Assembly: GCA_021801265.1 (NCBI GenBank)
Contig: JAJYYE010000010.1
Location: forward strand, 186,001-250,000
DNA: 64,000 nt
Direction of reading: 5' to 3'
Source of the DNA: Pseudomonadota bacterium
GTDB lineage: Bacteria; Pseudomonadota; Gammaproteobacteria; Halothiobacillales; Halothiobacillaceae
The position numbers and the translations under genes were made by a program. Each line of letters opens with the position of its first letter. Within the stretch, counting starts at the first letter, position 1. Positions 10,646-19,614 of this stretch are shown here, piece by piece. The notes under the pieces are model-generated. The model was not told where the DNA came from and did not search any database. It worked only from the letters and a program-made list of their open reading frames with translations.

Positions 10646-11005
10646 TTAGAGACCCAAAGCCGCCTTCGCTTGAGCCGCAATCACGGCGAATGCAGGCTTG
10701 TCGAATACCGCCAAGTCCGCCAAGACTTTACGATCGATCTCGATGTTGGCTTTGTGAATACCATCCATCAAGCGGCTGTAGGACAAGTCATTGTTACGTG
10801 CTTCGGCATTAATACGCGTAATCCACAAGGCGCGGAATACCCGTTTTTTGGCGCGACGGTCACGATAGGCATACTGACCGGCTTTAATGACGGCTTGATG
10901 CGCAACGCGGAACGTACGCGAGCGGGCACCGTAGTAACCTTTGGCTTTATCTAAGACTTTCTTGTGTTTTGCGTGGGCATTGACGCCCCGTTTTACTCTG
11001 GCCAT
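10646..11005 (-). CDS. rplT: Ribosomal protein L20
   Basis: A 119-aa basic protein of the large ribosomal subunit, needed early in 50S assembly. It shows the typical start [20 protein letters not shown] and family length. In E. coli L20 also represses translation of rpmI-rplT by binding a structure in the upstream mRNA; the hairpin at 11430-11449 is a candidate part of such a site here, but that is inference. It lies 13 nt after rpmI and is followed by an intrinsic terminator. Confidence 0.98.
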   Translation of the reverse strand: MARVKRGVNAHAKHKKVLDKAKGYYGARSRTFRVAHQAVIKAGQYAYRDRRAKKRVFRALWITRINAEARNNDLSYSRLMDGIHKANIEIDRKVLADLAVFDKPAFAVIAAQAKAALGL

Positions 11006-11018
11006 GGTTCAGTTCTCC

Positions 11019-11213
11019 TTACGCGTACGGCAGCATGATGTGAATTGAAGGAACATCACGCTTGTGGACAAACGCGGGGGAACCCAGCTGGCGCTTACGC
11101 TTGGATGACTTCTTGGTCAGAATATGTCGCATGTGCGACTGTTTACGCTTAACACCGCCAGCGGTGATTTTGAACCGCTTGGCTGCGCCGCGATTAGACT
11201 TGATCTTCGGCAT
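11019..11213 (-). CDS. rpmI: Ribosomal protein L35
   Basis: A 64-aa 50S subunit protein. The start is the ATG at 11213, giving the family N-terminus [15 protein letters not shown]; a longer open frame upstream has no family support. It lies between infC and rplT as in nearly all bacteria with this cluster. The infC-rpmI gap of 270 nt is long enough to hold a regulatory leader. Confidence 0.97.
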   Translation of the reverse strand: MPKIKSNRGAAKRFKITAGGVKRKQSHMRHILTKKSSKRKRQLGSPAFVHKRDVPSIHIMLPYA

Positions 11214-11429
11214 GATCGACTCCAGTTTTACCGTTTGTTGTGACACCCAATGCGTCGGAGCTAAATAACGCAGTTGAGGCTGATTTCCCAAAACCTTGGC
11301 TCAAAATTTTAAATTCTTGGCACCAAGTCAATGGCGCAAGCGGGGAACCCCCCCACCCGCGCCACGGGGATGCGCTGACAGGTTCTACGAATAGACCACA
11401 GATCAGCGGCGCGAAATAATAAACGTAAT

Positions 11430-11449
11430 CCCCCCCAAAATCAAGGGGG
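11430..11449 (-). promoter_or_regulatory. G/C-run hairpin between infC and rpmI
   Basis: A run of seven Cs (11430-11436) pairs with five Gs (11445-11449) across an 8-nt A/T-rich loop. On the transcribed strand no T-run follows, so it is not a standard terminator. Its position after infC and before rpmI-rplT is where L20-binding operators lie in other gammaproteobacteria. Confidence 0.4.
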
Positions 11450-11483
11450 TATCAAGGTAAAATCCAAACCGATTCGGAATGAA

Positions 11484-12038
11484 TTAACTCGTTTTCTTCG
11501 GTGCCAATACCATTGTGACTTGGCGGCCTTCCATTTTAGGACGCTGCTCAACTACCGCCAATTCCGTCAAATCTTTTTCAATTCGATCCAACAATTCGGC
11601 AGCAATTTCTTTATGTGCCATTTCCCGACCCCGAAAACGCAGGGTGATTTTAGCCTTATCACCCTCTTCCAAAAACCGCACAATGCTGCGCATTTTGACT
11701 TGGTAATCATGATCTTCGGTACCGGGGCGGAATTTAATTTCCTTCACCTCGATTTGTTTTTGCTTTTTACGCGCTTCAGCCAGTTTTTTACTTTGCTGAT
11801 ATTTGAACTTACCGTAATCCATGATCTTGCAAACAGGGGGATTCGCGGTCGCGGAAACTTCAACCAAATCAAGGGCGACCTGAACGGCACGATCCAGCGC
11901 ATCACGGGTTCGCACGATGCCCATTTGTTCGCCGTTTTCATCGACCAGTCGAACTTCACGGGCGGTGATTTCACCATTGATACGCGGCTCATCGGGATCA
12001 CGCGTGGCCGGGGGGGTTTGTGCACGGAGCTGAGCTAT
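11484..12038 (-). CDS. infC: Translation initiation factor IF-3 with an ATA start codon
   Basis: A 184-aa factor that binds the 30S subunit and checks start-codon fidelity. Family motifs [50 protein letters not shown] and [11 protein letters not shown] are all present. The first in-frame ATG (11924) would delete the conserved first 37 residues. Reading upstream, the only start that gives family length and has a ribosome binding site is ATA at 12036-12038, with GAGG 8 nt before it; an in-frame stop lies slightly further up. Rare start codons (ATT in E. coli) are how IF-3 represses its own translation, so an ATA here fits the known logic. An ATT seven codons further upstream is possible but has no ribosome binding site. 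Confidence 0.93.
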   Translation of the reverse strand: MAQLRAQTPPATRDPDEPRINGEITAREVRLVDENGEQMGIVRTRDALDRAVQVALDLVEVSATANPPVCKIMDYGKFKYQQSKKLAEARKKQKQIEVKEIKFRPGTEDHDYQVKMRSIVRFLEEGDKAKITLRFRGREMAHKEIAAELLDRIEKDLTELAVVEQRPKMEGRQVTMVLAPKKTS

Positions 12039-12118
12039 GTTCTTATCCTCAAAATACGAAATATGTAATCAACACCAGCGCCGCCTCATTGACGGCTGCC
12101 TGATAAAGATCGCCTTGC

Positions 12119-12140
12119 AGATCGAGCGCATGCCCGATCT
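12119..12140. promoter_or_regulatory. Inverted repeat in the infC leader
   Basis: A 22-nt near-perfect palindrome (arms AGATCG / CGATCT around a GCATGC core) about 80 nt upstream of the infC start. It could be a leader hairpin or an operator. Confidence 0.35.
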
Positions 12141-12280
12141 AAATAAGTTGGCCATGTTAATACGCATTGCCAGTCAATGAAATAGGCAATTCATGGACAC
12201 CCCAAACCCATTGATTAATCCGAGGCCGTTACCTTCGGTTTCACATGCAGGGCACCATGTCTCGCTGAAGCGGGCACCGC

Positions 12281-12540
12281 TGCATTAAAAGCCACCTCAA
12301 AATGCGCACATACTCCGTTTTCGGAAGATTTTGCCCAGCAACCTGTCGGACCTAACGCAGTCCTAATGCAGAAAAGCCGGATTTGGTCCTATTTCCCCCT
12401 CTTTTTCGTTAAATGGCGCAACCATTCACCGCAAAAGCGTGAAAAACAGGCCTCCAACGGATCTTTCCTTCGTGACGAATGGTTCAGTCCGACAGGCTGC
12501 TAGCACCGCATCACTTGATCAAGATATTGAACTGCCTCAG
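12281..12540 (+). repeat. Dispersed intergenic repeat, copy A (interrupted)
   Basis: Between thrS and infC lies a copy of a repeat also found at 38818-38925 and 51294-51400. Shared blocks with the 51.3-kb copy include ATGCGCACATACTC (from 12302), ATTTTGCC (from 12328) and GCATCACTTGATC (from 12508). The last two are separated by a 165-bp insert in this copy and by only 7 nt in the other. Removing the insert restores the same spacing, so this copy was probably broken by a small transposon. No protein is encoded. Confidence 0.7.
12337..12501. mobile_element. 165-bp MITE-like element with 15-nt terminal inverted repeats
   Basis: The left end (12337-12351, AGCAACCTGTCGGAC) and the right end (12487-12501) are inverted repeats with one mismatch in 15. 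The interior has no coding frame. It interrupts the dispersed intergenic repeat. I see no clear target-site duplication. The ends may match an insertion sequence elsewhere in this genome, which would mobilise it in trans. Confidence 0.6.
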
Positions 12541-12542
12541 GG

Positions 12543-14456
12543 CTAACCCTGTGATTGCGCCCGAACCTCTGCAGTCAACTGTGCTAACAGGGCATCGACC
12601 GTCACCACGCCCAAATCCTGGCCTTCCCGGGTGCGCAGGGCGATTGAATCGGTTTCCATTTCCCGATCACCCGCCACCAGCAAGTAGGGCACACGCTCCA
12701 GCGTATGTTCACGAATTTTGAAACCGACTTTTTCATTGCGCAAATCCGCCTCAACGCGCAAACCCACCACCTTGAGCCGCTCGGTCACTTGCTGAACATA
12801 GTCGGCATGTTTATCCGTAATCCCCATGGCCACGGCCTGCACCGGCGCGAGCCACATCGGTAAAAACCCCGCATGATGTTCAATCAGAATGCCAATAAAC
12901 CGCTCCATTGAGCCGACGATGGCGCGGTGGAGCATCACTGGATGACGGCGCTCACTGTGTTCATCGATATACGTCGCACCCAAGCGTTCTGGCATCATGA
13001 AGTCAACCTGAATGGTGCCGAGCTGCCAGGTACGGCCAATGGCATCTTGCAAGTGATATTCGATTTTCGGGCCATAGAATGCGCCTTCACCGGGTAATTC
13101 CGTCCAAGCCACCCCCGCCGCACTCAACGCACCGCGCAAGGCAGCTTCAGATTGATCCCATACCACATCTGTGCCCAAGCGTTTATCGGGACGTAACGCG
13201 ATCTTCACCTGAATTTCAGTGAAACCAAAGGTGGCGTATACAGCCAGGGCCTGCTCATGAAACGCACGTACTTCCCGCTCGATCTGACTTTCCATGCAGA
13301 AAATATGACCATCGTCCTGGGTAAAGCCGCGTACGCGCAAAATACCATGCAGTGCACCAGAGGGTTCGTTGCGGTGGCAGGCACCGAATTCTCCATACCG
13401 AATCGGCAAATCCCGATAGCTGTGCAGGCCGTGATTGAATACCTGCACATGGCCGGGGCAATTCATCGGTTTGACGGCAAAGGTGCGTTTTTCCGATTCG
13501 GTGAAGAACATGTTTTCCTGATAGTTATCCCAGTGGCCGGATTTCTTCCACAGGCTCACATCCAGAATTTGCGGGCAGCGAATTTCCGCATAGCCCGATT
13601 GGCGGTACACGCCGCGCATATGCTGCTCGATCACCTGCCACAGTGCCCAACCCTTGGGGTGCCAGAACACCAAACCCGGTGCCTCTTCCTGAAAATGAAA
13701 CAGATTTTGCTGCTTACCAATCCGGCGATGATCGCGTTTTTCGGCCTCTGCCAATTGGGTGAGATACGCTTTGAGCTCTTTATCGGTGGCAAAGGCTGTG
13801 CCGTAGATGCGCGTCAACATCGGATTTTTGGAATCTCCGCGCCAATAGGCGCCCGCCACTTTCATCAATTTGAATACGTTGAGCACATTCGTATTCGGCA
13901 CATGCGGCCCACGACAAAAATCAGTAAAGTCGCCTTGGGTGTATAACGTGAGCTCTTCATTGCCCGGGATGCTTTCAATGATCTCGACTTTGAACGCTTC
14001 GCCCAAAGAGTCAAAAAATTTCACGGCATCGGCGCGATCAACGACTTGGCGCGTCAGCACATCGCCATGCGCGGCCAACTCATGCATTCGTTGCTCGATT
14101 TGGGCCAGATCTTCATCATTGAACGGTCGCTCAAAATAAAAATCGTAGTAAAATCCCACATCGATCACCGGGCCAATCGTCACTTGTGCGCCGGGGAATA
14201 ATTGCTTCACGGCTTGTGCCATTAAATGCGCCGTCGAGTGACGAATCACCGTCAATCCTTCGGGATCTTTCGCGGTCACAATGGCGACATCGGCATCTTG
14301 ATCAACCACGCGGGATAAATCGACCAGTTTGCCGTCAATTTTCCCAGCCAATGCGGCCTTGGCCAAACCCGCACCAATATTGGCGGCGATCTCCGCTAAT
14401 GTGACAGGATGATCAAAATTTCGTTGAGAAGAATCGGGCAGGGTAATCGTCGGCAT
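12543..14456 (-). CDS. thrS: Threonyl-tRNA synthetase
   Basis: A 637-aa class II synthetase that charges tRNA-Thr. Domain order is TGS (1-65), the editing domain with [16 protein letters not shown] (about 73-90) and the catalytic core with MNCPGHVQ supplying the zinc-binding cysteine. It ends in the anticodon-binding domain from about 535 ([12 protein letters not shown]). Length is close to the 642 aa of E. coli. The ATG at 14456 has AGGAG at good spacing. It is followed by infC, as usual, but the 504-nt gap carries a repeat and a MITE, so infC probably needs its own promoter. A short hairpin overlaps the stop codon (12539-12552). Confidence 0.97.
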   Translation of the reverse strand: MPTITLPDSSQRNFDHPVTLAEIAANIGAGLAKAALAGKIDGKLVDLSRVVDQDADVAIVTAKDPEGLTVIRHSTAHLMAQAVKQLFPGAQVTIGPVIDVGFYYDFYFERPFNDEDLAQIEQRMHELAAHGDVLTRQVVDRADAVKFFDSLGEAFKVEIIESIPGNEELTLYTQGDFTDFCRGPHVPNTNVLNVFKLMKVAGAYWRGDSKNPMLTRIYGTAFATDKELKAYLTQLAEAEKRDHRRIGKQQNLFHFQEEAPGLVFWHPKGWALWQVIEQHMRGVYRQSGYAEIRCPQILDVSLWKKSGHWDNYQENMFFTESEKRTFAVKPMNCPGHVQVFNHGLHSYRDLPIRYGEFGACHRNEPSGALHGILRVRGFTQDDGHIFCMESQIEREVRAFHEQALAVYATFGFTEIQVKIALRPDKRLGTDVVWDQSEAALRGALSAAGVAWTELPGEGAFYGPKIEYHLQDAIGRTWQLGTIQVDFMMPERLGATYIDEHSERRHPVMLHRAIVGSMERFIGILIEHHAGFLPMWLAPVQAVAMGITDKHADYVQQVTERLKVVGLRVEADLRNEKVGFKIREHTLERVPYLLVAGDREMETDSIALRTREGQDLGVVTVDALLAQLTAEVRAQSQG

Positions 14457-14751
14457 GACGCTCTCCTTTGGCAGTGGCGGCTCCTACTAAAAACCGCGTG
14501 TTTCAGGGGCGATACGGGGTGGGATGTCGGTAAACCGGCAGCGTGTTCCGAATCTGGAATTTTTCACTCGCCCCGCCTGGATACATGACCGGCAAAGAAC
14601 GGGGCGCACAATCATAAAGCAAGTTAATAACCGTGCACAGTATCGACCCCAAACCGATCGCTAAAATGCCATCGCGCAATTGCAACGCTTTGATATTAAG
14701 GTTATGGTTCACGAAACAACTTTCTTCGGCACAATTTAAAAATGACGCATC
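14457..14751. other. Divergent promoter region between thrS and DUF484
   Basis: About 295 nt between divergent genes should hold both promoters and the thrS leader. A 69-codon minus-strand frame (GTG at 14712, stop at 14503) includes a hydrophobic segment AIGLGSILCTVINLLYDC, but it lacks a strong ribosome binding site. I treat it as unproven. Confidence 0.4.
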
Positions 14752-15462
14752 ATGACGACTGAAGCCGCCACCGCCCGACTCATTACCCCTGATTCCTCCC
14801 CACCGGATACACAAGCGCTCTCGGCTTTTTTGGCATCAAACCCGGATTTTTTGCCCATATTATGTGCCACGGAGCTCAAAGGCGTTCTTGAAGCGTTGCT
14901 GGCACAAGAACCCGCGGTACTTGCCGACCTCGTGCTCCCCTCCCCTCCGGATGGCGTTGCCTCCTTGCCACATACCCAACAGCGGTTGTGGCGTGAAAAA
15001 CTCGCGCGGCTGACTTATAAAATTAACGATCTGAGTACCACCGCGGAAAACAACGCCCGACTGGATCGCGTGTTACATAATTTTGCCTGCGCGCTTCTCA
15101 GGGCAGCTGACCGGGATCCCAATCAAGTTATCGCCCTGATTCACCAGCATTTTACCGTGGACTCGGCTCAACTCATTGTTTATGATGAGCTTGACTCACA
15201 AACCAAACAGCTCCTCGAAGGCTGGCTGACCAGCAGTACGCCGCTGTGTGGCCGTTTAAACGAAACGCAGCGGCAAGCTGTCTTTGGTAACAAATTCCCC
15301 GATACCGGCTCGGCGGCCCTCATCGCCATGGGTCAAAAGCCGACGCAACCGCACTGGATTTTGGCCTTGGGTCGGTTCACGCCGGATGGGTTTAATCCGA
15401 GCCAAGGCACTTTATTTTTAAGCCAAATTGGCGAGCTGGTTCATTCTTTTTTGTGTGAATAA
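14752..15462 (+). CDS. DUF484 family (GAF-like) protein
   Basis: A 236-aa soluble protein of the DUF484 family, which has a GAF-like fold and is typically encoded directly before xerC in gammaproteobacteria. The N-terminal third contains the typical ALSAFLASNPDFLP segment; a helical stretch near residues 80-105 is followed by the GAF-like region (about 110-235). The molecular function is not established. It overlaps xerC by 8 nt, indicating translational coupling, and no ligand-binding residue can be assigned. Confidence 0.88.
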   Translation: MTTEAATARLITPDSSPPDTQALSAFLASNPDFLPILCATELKGVLEALLAQEPAVLADLVLPSPPDGVASLPHTQQRLWREKLARLTYKINDLSTTAENNARLDRVLHNFACALLRAADRDPNQVIALIHQHFTVDSAQLIVYDELDSQTKQLLEGWLTSSTPLCGRLNETQRQAVFGNKFPDTGSAALIAMGQKPTQPHWILALGRFTPDGFNPSQGTLFLSQIGELVHSFLCE

Positions 15463-16414
15463 CACCCTCATTACGTACACACCTTTTGCACTGGCCATTG
15501 AGCAAGCGCGCGCGGAACTCGCTCAGAGCGCCCAGCTCTCGCCTAAAACCTGTGCAGCGTATCTGATCGATTGGAATCAATTAGCCGCTTATGCCGCAAC
15601 GCAGGAAATCCATGAGCCATCGGCATTAGACGATCGACGATTGCGGGGTTATCTCGCCCACTGCAGAGAAACAGGGCTTGAGAACCGCAGCATCGCCCGC
15701 AAATCCTCAGCCATACGTTGGCTTTTACGCTATTGGCAGCGCCAGCATATTTTCTGCCCCGCGAATCCTGAGGCCCTCAAACCGCCGAAGACCGGCAAAA
15801 AGCTCCCGAATGCACCAGCAATTGAAACCATCAATCAACTCCTTGACCAACCGTTACCCGAGGACATCCTGCTACTCCGTGATCGGTGCATGTTTGAACT
15901 CTTGTACAGCAGTGGCCTGCGGGTAGCGGAATTGGTGAATTTAGATGTCACTGACCTAGATCGCAGTGAAGGTATTGCTCGGGTCACCGGCAAACGGAAT
16001 AAAACTCGGCTGGTTCCGGTGGGCAGTCGGGCGTTAAACCGAATAAATGAATGGCTGCCCTTGCGGCAAAGCATGTTACGAGAATTCACGGAACCTGCAT
16101 TATTTATCAATCGGTTAGGGTCGAGGCTCACCACCCGCTCAGTGCAATACCGCTTAACTCGACTCAGCCAGCACACCGCGCTTGGCCAAGCGCTACACCC
16201 CCACCAACTGCGGCATGCGTTTGCCACCCATGTTTTGGAATCCTCAGGCGATTTGCGCGCGGTTCAAGAAATGCTCGGCCATGAAAGCTTGGCTACCACA
16301 CAAATTTATACGCATCTGGATTTCCAGCGGCTGGCGCAGGTCTATGAAGCGGCTCATCCTCGGGCACAACGCAAAAAGCCCCTGGAAACCAATCAAGACG
16401 ACCCAAATGAGTAA
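15455..16414 (+). CDS. xerC: Tyrosine recombinase XerC
   Basis: A 319-aa site-specific recombinase that with XerD resolves chromosome dimers at dif. The N-terminal core-binding domain (about 10-105) precedes the catalytic domain. The catalytic set is visible: Arg in SSGLRVAEL, Lys in GKRNKTRLVPV, HQLRHAFATHVL, His in MLGHESL and the nucleophilic Tyr in TTQIYTHLD. The GTG at 15455 is chosen because it gives family length and overlaps the DUF484 stop; an in-frame TTG at 15428 would add nine residues. It is a core xerC, not an integrase of the island at 52.9 kb. Confidence 0.94.
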   Translation: MNNTLITYTPFALAIEQARAELAQSAQLSPKTCAAYLIDWNQLAAYAATQEIHEPSALDDRRLRGYLAHCRETGLENRSIARKSSAIRWLLRYWQRQHIFCPANPEALKPPKTGKKLPNAPAIETINQLLDQPLPEDILLLRDRCMFELLYSSGLRVAELVNLDVTDLDRSEGIARVTGKRNKTRLVPVGSRALNRINEWLPLRQSMLREFTEPALFINRLGSRLTTRSVQYRLTRLSQHTALGQALHPHQLRHAFATHVLESSGDLRAVQEMLGHESLATTQIYTHLDFQRLAQVYEAAHPRAQRKKPLETNQDDPNE

Positions 16415-16517
16415 CTCTTCACGCATCCGCCCCCTCATGGCATTGAAAATCTCAAAACCTTACCCACATTGAGAAATGAGTCTCACAGTTTGAGCATTTT
16501 TTCAGGAACGTTACCCC

Positions 16518-17057
16518 ATGGAAAATTTCCACGGCACTACCATTTTGTGTGTGCGCAAAAAAAACCAAACCGTCATTGGTGGTGATGGTCAGGTCACGCT
16601 CGGGAACACCGTGGTCAAGGGCAATGCCCGCAAAGTGCGCCGGCTGTACAACGGCGAGGTCTTGGCTGGCTTTGCTGGCGCGACGGCTGATGCCTTTACC
16701 TTATTTGAAAAATTTGAAGCCAAGCTCGAAAAATACGGCGGGAACCTCCTGCGTTCAGCCGTCGAACTGGCCAAAGAATGGCGTACTGACCGCGCCATGC
16801 GCCGCCTTGAGGCCATGCTCGTGGTGGCTGATCGCACCCATATGCTGACCATCAGCGGCAATGGCGATGTCATTGAACCGGAAACTGATTTAATCGCCAT
16901 TGGTTCCGGTGGTGCCTTTGCGCAAGCCGCCGCGATTGCCCTGCTCAACCATTCGGATTTAGAAGCCCGCGCCATTGCCGAAGCTGCTCTGCATATTGCA
17001 GGCGATATCTGCATCTATACCAACCATAACCTCACTATTGAAGTACTCGACGCATGA
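16518..17057 (+). CDS. hslV: ATP-dependent protease peptidase subunit HslV
   Basis: The 179-aa proteolytic subunit of the HslUV (ClpQY) protease. The N-terminus reads [14 protein letters not shown]; in this family the active nucleophile is the first threonine after HG (Thr7), exposed after propeptide removal. The proteasome-like core, including GGDGQVTLG and the [11 protein letters not shown] segment, is intact. The ATG at 16518 has AGGAA about 10 nt upstream. The stop overlaps the hslU start by 4 nt. Confidence 0.97.
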   Translation: MENFHGTTILCVRKKNQTVIGGDGQVTLGNTVVKGNARKVRRLYNGEVLAGFAGATADAFTLFEKFEAKLEKYGGNLLRSAVELAKEWRTDRAMRRLEAMLVVADRTHMLTISGNGDVIEPETDLIAIGSGGAFAQAAAIALLNHSDLEARAIAEAALHIAGDICIYTNHNLTIEVLDA

Positions 17058-18394
17058 ACCTGACCCCACAACAAATCGTTGCCGAACTCGATAAACATAT
17101 CGTCGGCCAGGCAGCGGCCAAGCGCGCGGTGGCCATCGCGCTGCGTAATCGTTGGCGGCGGCAGCAAATTGCCGAACCGCTGCGCAGTGAAATTACGCCG
17201 AAAAACATCCTGATGATTGGCCCCACCGGGGTTGGAAAAACCGAGATTGCGCGCCGTCTGGCAAAATTGGCCGATGCACCGTTTTTGAAAGTTGAAGCGA
17301 CTAAATTCACTGAAGTGGGGTACGTGGGACGCGATGTCGAATCCATCATCCGTGATCTGGCCGATGTCGGTTTGAAAATGCAGCGGCAAAGCGCGATGGT
17401 CGAGGTGCGGGATAAAGCCCAAGTGGCCGGAGAAAATCGAGTGCTCGATGCGCTGCTGCCCGCGCCACGTGATGGCGAATGGGCCAGCACCGCCGATTCC
17501 CACCGCGACGAAGCCTATCGCAATACCCGAGAAAAATTTCGAGAAAAATTGCGTGCCGGCGAATTGGATGAGCGGGAAATTGACATTGAATTACGCCAAA
17601 CCCCGGGCAATATCGACATTCTCTCACCACCGGGGATGGAAGAAATGGCCAGCCAAATCCGGGGCATGTTCCAGAACGTGAACCAAGGCAAGACGCAAGC
17701 CCGCCGTCTACCGGTTGCCGAGGCACTCAAACTCTTGACGGATGAAGAAGCAGCCCGTCTCGTCAATGAAGATGAGGTGCGCGCTCAGGCGCTGGAGCAC
17801 GTCGAACAGCATGGTATTGTATTTATTGATGAAATCGACAAAGTAGCCAAACGCGGCGAGCAAGGCGGTGGTGAAGTGTCCCGTGAGGGTGTCCAGCGTG
17901 ATTTATTGCCGATCATCGAAGGATCTACCGTTAATACCAAGCTCGGCATGGTTAAAACTGACCATATTTTATTTATCGCCTCGGGCGCATTTCATTTGAG
18001 CAAACCGTCGGATTTAATCCCCGAGCTTCAAGGGCGCTTACCGATTCGTGTCGAACTCGAAGCCCTATCCGCCAATGATTTTGTACGCATCCTCACCGAG
18101 CCTGATGCGGCGCTCATCCGGCAACATACGGCGCTGCTTGCGGCCGAACAATTCAAGGTGGAGTTTTCCGAATCGGCCATTCAGCGCATCGCTGAAATTG
18201 CGTTTGAAGTGAATCGCCGTACCGAAAACATCGGTGCCCGTCGATTGCATACCGTCATGGAACATCTGCTTGAAGAGCTGAGCTTTGCGGCAGATACCCG
18301 GATCAACGCGACCGTCGCCATTGATGCCGAATTTGTGGAACACCGCTTGGGCGCACTTGCCAAAGATGAAGACCTCAGCCGCTTTATTCTCTAA
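17054..18394 (+). CDS. hslU: HslU ATPase subunit of HslUV protease
   Basis: A 446-aa AAA+ unfoldase that feeds substrates into HslV. Walker A is [13 protein letters not shown] at about residues 57-69 and Walker B is [10 protein letters not shown] at about 256-265. The I-domain is inserted between them, and the C-terminal sensor-2 region contains [16 protein letters not shown]. Length matches E. coli (443). It is coupled to hslV by an ATGA overlap and followed 9 nt later by the DUF971 gene. Confidence 0.97.
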   Translation: MNLTPQQIVAELDKHIVGQAAAKRAVAIALRNRWRRQQIAEPLRSEITPKNILMIGPTGVGKTEIARRLAKLADAPFLKVEATKFTEVGYVGRDVESIIRDLADVGLKMQRQSAMVEVRDKAQVAGENRVLDALLPAPRDGEWASTADSHRDEAYRNTREKFREKLRAGELDEREIDIELRQTPGNIDILSPPGMEEMASQIRGMFQNVNQGKTQARRLPVAEALKLLTDEEAARLVNEDEVRAQALEHVEQHGIVFIDEIDKVAKRGEQGGGEVSREGVQRDLLPIIEGSTVNTKLGMVKTDHILFIASGAFHLSKPSDLIPELQGRLPIRVELEALSANDFVRILTEPDAALIRQHTALLAAEQFKVEFSESAIQRIAEIAFEVNRRTENIGARRLHTVMEHLLEELSFAADTRINATVAIDAEFVEHRLGALAKDEDLSRFIL

Positions 18395-18403
18395 ACTCGA
18401 AGC

Positions 18404-18847
18404 ATGACACACCGCCTGACCGAAATTAAATGGAATAAAGCGCAAAACACGGTTTCCTTGCGCTTTGCCGACCAAATGCAGAACACCTTGGGTGCAGAAT
18501 ATCTCCGCATATTCAGCCCCTCAGCGGAAGTTCGTGGACATGGCGGCGGTGAGCCGATGCTGGTATTGGGTAAGGAGCAGGTCAAAATTCTCGCTATTGA
18601 ACCCGTGGGACGTTATGCCCTCAAATTCACCTTTGACGATGGCCATGACAGTGGACTGTATGATTGGCATACCCTGCATGAACTTTGCCAGAACCATGAG
18701 CGGTTTTGGCAGGGTTATCTCGACCGATTAGCCCGCGTCGGAATTGAGCGAAAACCCTCCGATCGACCCACAACGCCAGTGATTACAGCCAGTTTGGCTG
18801 ATGCACCATCCGCCCAAAAATCCTCTTCCGGAGCCCCTCATGACTGA
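18404..18847 (+). CDS. DUF971 (GBBH-like N-terminal domain) protein
   Basis: A 147-aa protein whose first 105 residues match the DUF971 domain, also found at the N-terminus of gamma-butyrobetaine hydroxylases ([14 protein letters not shown] and [17 protein letters not shown] are recognisable). Standalone versions follow hslU in many proteobacteria. The function is not established; links to iron-sulfur or iron homeostasis have been suggested for the family. The last 40 residues are low complexity. It overlaps ubiE by 8 nt. Confidence 0.88.
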   Translation: MTHRLTEIKWNKAQNTVSLRFADQMQNTLGAEYLRIFSPSAEVRGHGGGEPMLVLGKEQVKILAIEPVGRYALKFTFDDGHDSGLYDWHTLHELCQNHERFWQGYLDRLARVGIERKPSDRPTTPVITASLADAPSAQKSSSGAPHD

Positions 18848-19583
18848 ACAGACGCACTTCGGCTATCGCCAGGTTCCCATTGAAGAAAAAGCCAAATTGG
18901 TCGGCCAAGTGTTTGATTCGGTAGCCAATCACTATGACGTCATGAACGATGCCATGTCGCTGGGTATTCATCGGCTCTGGAAGCGGGTTGCCTTGGAGCA
19001 CACCGGTTTACGACGCGGGATGAAGGCTTTGGATCTGGCCTCCGGTACGGGGGATTTGGCCCTGAAAATGGCTGGATTGGTGGGTGAAAAGGGCTTGGTG
19101 CTCTTGTCCGACATCAATCAAAGCATGCTAAACGAAGGCCGAGCCAAATTGGATAATGCGGGCGTTGTCGGCAACGTGGATTACTGTCTTGCCAATGCCC
19201 AATATCTGCCCTTTCCCAGCAACTCTTTCAACTGTGTCACCATGGGTTTTGGTCTGCGCAATGTGACCGATAAAGGCATGGCACTGGCAGAAATGGTCCG
19301 CGTTCTTAAACCCGGAGGGCGGGCAGTCATACTGGAATTTTCCAAACCGATTTCCCCGCTGATTAGCAAAGTCTACGACCTATACTCGTTCACGGCACTG
19401 CCCGCCCTTGGCAAAATCTTAGCCAAAGATGCCGACAGTTATCGGTATCTCGCTGAATCCATTCGCATGCATCCCGATCAAGAAACGCTAAAAGCTCTCA
19501 TGCTGGAAAACGGCTTTGATCGCGTTGATGTGCATAATCTCAGCCTTGGTGTGGTCGCCATTCACATCGGCTATATCTACTGA
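18840..19583 (+). CDS. ubiE: Ubiquinone/menaquinone C-methyltransferase UbiE
   Basis: A 247-aa SAM-dependent methyltransferase acting on the quinone ring in ubiquinone (and menaquinone, if made) synthesis. The SAM-binding segment [16 protein letters not shown] and the family motifs [17 protein letters not shown] and [10 protein letters not shown] are present. The start at 18840 has GGAG 6 nt upstream and overlaps the DUF971 stop; an upstream ATG at 18801 adds only non-conserved residues. A second quinone methyltransferase, ubiG, is at 41412. Confidence 0.97.
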   Translation: MTEQTHFGYRQVPIEEKAKLVGQVFDSVANHYDVMNDAMSLGIHRLWKRVALEHTGLRRGMKALDLASGTGDLALKMAGLVGEKGLVLLSDINQSMLNEGRAKLDNAGVVGNVDYCLANAQYLPFPSNSFNCVTMGFGLRNVTDKGMALAEMVRVLKPGGRAVILEFSKPISPLISKVYDLYSFTALPALGKILAKDADSYRYLAESIRMHPDQETLKALMLENGFDRVDVHNLSLGVVAIHIGYIY

Positions 19584-19614
19584 TGCCTGTCTGGCTAAAG
19601 CGAACTGATTTGCC

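Noticed and set aside
14503-14814. 103-codon minus-strand frame upstream of thrS
   Set aside because: It overlaps the DUF484 start on the other strand. The inner 69-codon frame from GTG 14712 has only a weak ribosome binding site, so it is noted but not called.
15455-16414. XerC gene as the island integrase
   Set aside because: It sits in the core DUF484-xerC-hslVU order and has XerC length and motifs. It is far from the island.
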